Positions 6,721-9,429 of a DNA stretch of 9,429 bases are shown piece after piece. Made by a program: the position numbers and the translations under genes. Source of the stretch: Deinococcus sp. Leaf326 (lineage in GTDB: Bacteria; Deinococcota; Deinococci; Deinococcales; Deinococcaceae); assembly GCF_001424185.1 (NCBI RefSeq), contig NZ_LMOM01000052.1, positions 1-9,429 on the forward strand, read 5' to 3'. The notes under the pieces were generated by a model. The model was given only the letters and a program-made list of their open reading frames with translations. It was not told where the DNA came from and made no database searches. The stretch's first letter is position 1; each line of letters begins with the position of its first letter.

Positions 6721-6749
6721 AGAATAAGTTTATCTCAGGTCAGATAAAG
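6721..6749 (-). promoter_or_regulatory. Candidate promoter and palindromic operator of the first response regulator
   Basis: A perfect 7-bp inverted repeat, TTTATCT (6729-6735) and AGATAAA (6742-6748) with a 6-bp centre, lies 18 bases before the TTG start. A -10-like TATTCT (minus strand, 6726-6721) adjoins it. A -35-like TTTATC, on the outer arm, is 16 bases further upstream but is weak. A palindrome overlapping a promoter is typical of repressor control. The TTAT....ATAA ends and 17-20 bp size resemble the radiation/desiccation response motif bound by DdrO, but the inner bases differ (TTATCT rather than TTATGT). A ddrO homologue lies two genes upstream, so control by it is plausible but inferred. 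Confidence 0.55.
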
Positions 6750-6792
6750 GGCGAGACATCACGTGAAGCGGACATCGGCAGAGCGCGATGGG

Positions 6793-7062
6793 TCAGGTCG
6801 TTGGAGGAAGAAGGAGGGAAGCTTTAATTTCCTGCGGCTGAAGGCGAACACGCTGCTTCACAGGCATGACGCCACACTGTGCAGCCACGGCTCGGACAAG
6901 GTCGGCCTGCGGCGGCCAGGGCGTGACCTGCGCGAGACAGGTCTTCATGCGTTGCAGCACGGGCAGGTCAAGCGGGACGGCGAGCTCGTCCTCCAGCGGC
7001 GACCAGTGTCCGGTCGCCGGGTCGTACTGCACGCGACTGCCGAAATGCAGCTCGAAGTGCAC
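6793..7062 (-). CDS. Hypothetical protein (89 aa) downstream of and coupled to ddrO
   Basis: I place the start at GTG 7062, two bases after the ddrO stop (TGAGCGTG), which suggests translational coupling. The frame is open further back to 7107 inside ddrO, but that part ([13 protein letters not shown]) looks like an antisense-style shadow. The product begins MHFELHFGSRVQYDPATGHW and has a short beta-rich start, an acidic/hydrophobic middle (EDELAVPLDLPVLQRM), and a helical end with basic residues (MPVKQRVRLQPQE). It has no membrane segment, no lipobox and no zinc-metallopeptidase HExxH motif, so it is not an IrrE-type partner of DdrO. I recognise no family. The tight link to a repressor gene suggests a shared role or a co-regulator, but nothing in the sequence proves it. 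Confidence 0.6.
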   Translation of the reverse strand: MHFELHFGSRVQYDPATGHWSPLEDELAVPLDLPVLQRMKTCLAQVTPWPPQADLVRAVAAQCGVMPVKQRVRLQPQEIKASLLLPPTT

Positions 7063-7064
7063 GC

Positions 7065-7457
7065 TCAGACCATGACCCGGCGGAGGTGGCGCCAGATCTC
7101 GTACCACGCCTCCTTATCTCTCGGACGCTTGCCGCGGAGTTCGATGCGCGAGAGGGTCTGGACCCAGTCAGGGGTCAGCCCAGCACCCAGGACTGGATCG
7201 GCAACGAGAGCGGCGAGACCGGTGGGGAGGCTGTCAGCTGTGGTGGTGGCGCCATAGCCGTCGACGCCGCTGAGGAGTTGCTGCACGGTGAGGTTGTACG
7301 CGCGGGCGAGCGCTTCGAGCGTCTGGAGGCTGGGTTGCGTGCGGCCGCGCTCCAGGTCACTCAGGTAAGGGACGCTGAGGTCGCAGTGGAGGGCGAGGTC
7401 CTTGAGGCGAAAGCCGGTGTCGGCGCGGAGGGTGCGGAAGCGTTCGTGCAGCTGCAT
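7065..7457 (-). CDS. ddrO: DdrO-family XRE repressor of the radiation/desiccation response
   Basis: DdrO represses DNA-damage genes in Deinococcus and is cut by the metallopeptidase IrrE (PprI) after irradiation. The 130-aa protein matches the family in length and layout. Residues 1-65 are an XRE helix-turn-helix ([11 protein letters not shown], then [14 protein letters not shown] containing the recognition helix). Residues about 77-130 are the DdrO-specific C-terminal domain with [21 protein letters not shown]. The Leu-Arg bond in IELRGKR (L107-R108) corresponds to the known IrrE cleavage site, so it should be cleavable. The ATG at 7457 is preceded by GGGGTAAG. A longer open frame to 7652 overlaps the divergent lipoprotein gene and is unlikely. 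I see no canonical response motif before it. Deinococcus genomes can carry more than one ddrO, so this may be a paralogue rather than the main copy. Confidence 0.9.
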   Translation of the reverse strand: MQLHERFRTLRADTGFRLKDLALHCDLSVPYLSDLERGRTQPSLQTLEALARAYNLTVQQLLSGVDGYGATTTADSLPTGLAALVADPVLGAGLTPDWVQTLSRIELRGKRPRDKEAWYEIWRHLRRVMV

Positions 7458-7587
7458 TCTTACCCCAGAGCATTTCGTGTGCCGCCCTTCGGGAATGGGA
7501 ACCGGATCACGCTCTCTGATGGACGAGGGTTGTCCTGCACGCAAACGGGGCAGCGTGCAACCAGAATCGCCCGTATGCTGATGGGTG
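7458..7587. promoter_or_regulatory. Divergent promoter region between ddrO and the lipoprotein gene, with an inverted repeat
   Basis: Both genes are transcribed outward from this 130-base interval. A perfect 7-bp inverted repeat, TGCACGC (7536-7542) and GCGTGCA (7553-7559), is separated by 10 bp, giving a 17-bp centre-to-centre distance (under two helical turns) suited to a dimeric regulator. A -10-like TATGCT (7574-7579) lies 8 bases before the lipoprotein ATG, which would give a nearly leaderless mRNA; no good -35 matches it. I found no TTATG....CATAA motif here, although ddrO genes are usually self-regulated. Confidence 0.45.
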
Positions 7588-8100
7588 ATGAAATCCTTCC
7601 TACTGTTATCTGTGGGCCTGGGTGTGCTGGGCCTGAGTGCGTGCTCGAGCATTGAGAACCCGCCTCCGAACCCGATCCCCTCGACCCGTTCCTATGTCGC
7701 TCAACTGGCCGGGACCTGGAACACGAACTTCACCCTCGATACCGCCTTCACGGACCGGATTCAACTCTCCGAGATTCAAACCACTGAAAAGGATCCGAAC
7801 GACTTCTACATCTGGGGCGCGAATAAGGCGGGGTATCTGGCCCTGGGTTGGTATGACCCGAAGACCAGTGAGTACGTCATCACCGTCAATACCAAAGAAC
7901 TGACGCAGTTCTACGAGTTCTCGTCGATTGCTGCGGATGGTCGAGTGTCTGGGAACACCTGGTTCTCCAGCGAGCGCGGGTATTCGGACGATTACGCCTT
8001 TACGGGGCAGCGCACCCTGGGCACCGCGTCGGTGAACGCACCGCGCGCCCGTGCCGAGGCGGCGCAACTCTTCGAGAAACTGAAAGCCAGCCGCCGCTAG
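7588..8100 (+). CDS. Predicted lipoprotein, 170 aa
   Basis: The protein starts [19 protein letters not shown], a short signal peptide with a lipobox LSAC and the lipid-attachment cysteine at residue 19, so it should be anchored on the outside of the cytoplasmic membrane or in the outer envelope. After a Pro/Ser-rich linker (to about 35), the rest is a compact beta-rich domain: [10 protein letters not shown], then [33 protein letters not shown] and [20 protein letters not shown]. The alternating aromatic/polar pattern suggests a small beta-barrel or lipocalin-like fold, which is inference. I chose ATG 7588 over the adjacent GTG 7585. No ribosome-binding site is visible. It is a single gene, divergent from ddrO, ending at a bidirectional terminator. 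I do not recognise the family. Confidence 0.85.
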   Translation: MKSFLLLSVGLGVLGLSACSSIENPPPNPIPSTRSYVAQLAGTWNTNFTLDTAFTDRIQLSEIQTTEKDPNDFYIWGANKAGYLALGWYDPKTSEYVITVNTKELTQFYEFSSIAADGRVSGNTWFSSERGYSDDYAFTGQRTLGTASVNAPRARAEAAQLFEKLKASRR

Positions 8101-8112
8101 ACGCCACAGAAC

Positions 8113-8154
8113 AACGCGGCGGCCCAAAAATGCTTGGGCTGCCGCGTTCTTTTG
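8113..8154. terminator. Bidirectional terminator after the lipoprotein gene
   Basis: The arms 8113-8127 and 8134-8148 pair over 15 bases with one G-T wobble and a 6-base loop. On the plus strand CTTTT follows (8149-8153), and on the minus strand the loop region adds a T-rich stretch. It lies 12 bases after the lipoprotein stop and 12 bases before the end of the convergent gene, serving both. Confidence 0.85.
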
Positions 8155-8371
8155 CTGTCCTCAATTCTGGAAGAGGACATCCAGTCGGACATAGCCGCCG
8201 CGTTGGGCTTCGCGTTCGCTGAGGATCACGGTGGTCGGGAGGAAGGCGTAGCCGGCCGTCACGCCTAGCCCAGCGACCGGCACGACTGTCACCTCCAGAC
8301 TGGTCGAGCTCCCGACGACTCCTGTGGGCCGCTGGCCGATGACGCGGGAGAGCCCCCCGATGCCGAGGCGC

Positions 8372-8539
8372 GGCGTGAGCCAATACGTGCCCCCAGCGTA
8401 GGCCTGCCAGGTCAAGGCCTGGAAGTCGGCCGACGTGCGCAGGCCCAGCCCGGCTCGGAGGTCGAAGCGTTGGAGGTGATAGGTCGCGTCCGTCGTCAGC
8501 GAGGCGAGACCTCCTGCTTGAGCGAGGGCGCCCACTTCG
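8372..8539. repeat. Copy A of a 168-bp perfect direct repeat
   Basis: Identical base for base to 8589-8756 by my reading. On the minus strand both copies encode the barrel segment from EVGALAQAGG to GGTYWLTP, in different frames relative to the upstream gene. Copy A is joined to the true C-terminus. Confidence 0.9.
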
Positions 8540-8588
8540 CTCGGTCGACAATTCCAAGGCTTCCCCAGCGCCCACTTCGTCCACGTCG
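8540..8588. other. 49-bp spacer between the two repeat copies
   Basis: This filler is not part of the 168-bp repeat but contains a third copy of its 12-bp end, GCGCCCACTTCG (8568-8579; also 8528-8539 and 8745-8756). Together with the repeat it makes a 217-base unit, one base over a multiple of three, which is why the frame shifts. Short homologies at the joints suggest replication slippage or end joining. Confidence 0.7.
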
Positions 8589-8756
8589 GGCGTGAGCCAA
8601 TACGTGCCCCCAGCGTAGGCCTGCCAGGTCAAGGCCTGGAAGTCGGCCGACGTGCGCAGGCCCAGCCCGGCTCGGAGGTCGAAGCGTTGGAGGTGATAGG
8701 TCGCGTCCGTCGTCAGCGAGGCGAGACCTCCTGCTTGAGCGAGGGCGCCCACTTCG
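8589..8756. repeat. Copy B of the 168-bp perfect direct repeat
   Basis: Identical to 8372-8539 at an offset of 217 bases. Copy B is the one in frame with the upstream part of the barrel gene. The absence of any mismatch between copies points to a recent duplication or continuing gene conversion. Confidence 0.9.
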
Positions 8757-9429
8757 TACCGTGCGGTGCTTAGAACCGCGACCGTCTGCCCACGGTAGGC
8801 CAGTCCTGCGGCGTACTTGTGACCCGCCTGTACCCCAAAAGCACTTTGCCCCGTGAGCGAGGCGGTCCAGGGTCCCTGGCCGTAGGTGAGGCTGCCCCGT
8901 ACGCCGGCGGTGAGTCCTTCCTGCACGGTCGCGTCCAGGCCGAGGGTGGCCAGGAGACCGTCGTGGCGATACCGCGTTTCAACCCTTGCCTGAGTGGTGA
9001 GGGCAGGGAAGACGTAAGTCGTCGCTCGCAGGCCCACGCTCCAGTGGTTGCCGAGTGGCATTTCTGCCTGCACGCCGGCACGTACCCGCCCAGCTGCACC
9101 CGCCGCATTGGGCAGTTCATAGGTCACGTCGTACTGACTCACGCCAAAGCGCCCGGCCAGTCCGATGGCGCCCGCGTGCTGCACGTCCTGGCTGCCCCAA
9201 CTCACGCGGTCCTCGATCTTGACGGCCAGATCGCGGCTTAGGGGAAGGGCTGCGCTCAGGGCGGTCTCGCTGGCCTGACCGGTCAGGCTCTGGGCATGGC
9301 GCAGCTTCACCGCGTAGGGGGCTGTGACGCCTGCTTCGACCATGGCGAAGACCTGGCCCTCCGTCGTTGCACCGATGCCCAGGCCTGCAGTCCAGCGGGG
9401 ATTCGTCACGGTGCCGAGCAGTTCAGCGC

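Larger units (their letters stand above)
8161..9429 (-). pseudogene. 3' part of a beta-barrel-like envelope protein, frameshifted by an internal duplication
   Basis: The frame is open from the right edge (the true start lies outside). It reads repeated amphipathic beta strands with Gly and Ala turns, for example YAVKLRHAQSL, VGLRATTYVFPAL, GVRGSLTYGQGPWTASLTG and YLV-like alternations, typical of an outer-membrane barrel such as those at the end of large Deinococcus surface proteins. After AYAGGTYWLTP, a duplicated segment starts again one frame off, so translation leaves the frame at about 8588 and would run about 196 codons of unrelated sequence to 8000, reading into the lipoprotein gene's opposite strand. 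The correct end (VGALAQAGG ... YVRLDVLFQN, TGA-type stop at 8161) is present in another frame. Deleting one 217-base unit gives an intact C-terminus. The exact family is unknown to me. Confidence 0.75.

Noticed and set aside
7086..7655. Plus-strand open frame opposite ddrO
   Set aside because: ddrO on the minus strand is recognisable throughout; this is its shadow and overlaps the lipoprotein start.

Overview
The window looks like high-GC Deinococcus DNA. The strongest reasons are an HU protein with a Lys/Ala/Pro-rich N-terminal tail, a close DdrO homologue (the repressor of the Deinococcus radiation/desiccation response), and a NucS-type endonuclease. No search could be run, so the genus rests on recognised protein families and composition. 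It reads as an accessory or genome-plasticity region: one gene is split by an IS66-type element, another is frameshifted by a perfect internal duplication, and most genes lie on the minus strand.

Layout. Bases 1-375 hold at most a short 3' gene end and otherwise nothing recognisable. A small unknown gene (376-633, minus) is divergent from nucS (779-1552, plus), whose protein has a RecB-like nuclease core and ends in a sliding-clamp-binding motif. A perfect 19-bp hairpin closes nucS against a convergent DUF3006-like gene (1610-1816, minus). Upstream of that is a DUF2325 gene in two pieces (1829-2474 and 3882-5273, minus), interrupted by an IS66-family insertion (about 2475-3905). The insertion is flanked by a 43-bp perfect direct repeat, and its transposase carries an in-frame TAG. 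Removing 1474 bp (insertion plus one repeat copy) restores one reading frame of about 656 codons.

Next on the minus strand is a cluster reading right to left: ddrO homologue (7065-7457), an overlapping 89-aa partner of unknown function (6793-7062), an Rcp1-like single-domain response regulator (6286-6711), a second receiver-only protein (5798-6217) and HU (5359-5754) with a UUCG-loop terminator. A palindrome, TTTATCT-N6-AGATAAA, sits just upstream of the first response regulator. It has the shape expected of a DdrO-type operator but is not the usual sequence.

Divergent from ddrO is a 170-aa lipoprotein (7588-8100, plus), which ends at a bidirectional terminator. Convergent to it is the 3' part of a large protein with an outer-membrane-barrel-like sequence (8161-9429 and beyond the edge). 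A 168-bp perfect direct repeat separated by 49 bp shifts its frame. Loss of one 217-bp unit would restore it, so this is either a recent inactivation or a reversible switch.

How it fits together: the genome-maintenance theme (NucS, HU, DdrO) is clear at the level of families. A DdrO-controlled signalling/nucleoid cluster is my inference from gene order and the palindrome. I see no tRNA, rRNA or CRISPR array.
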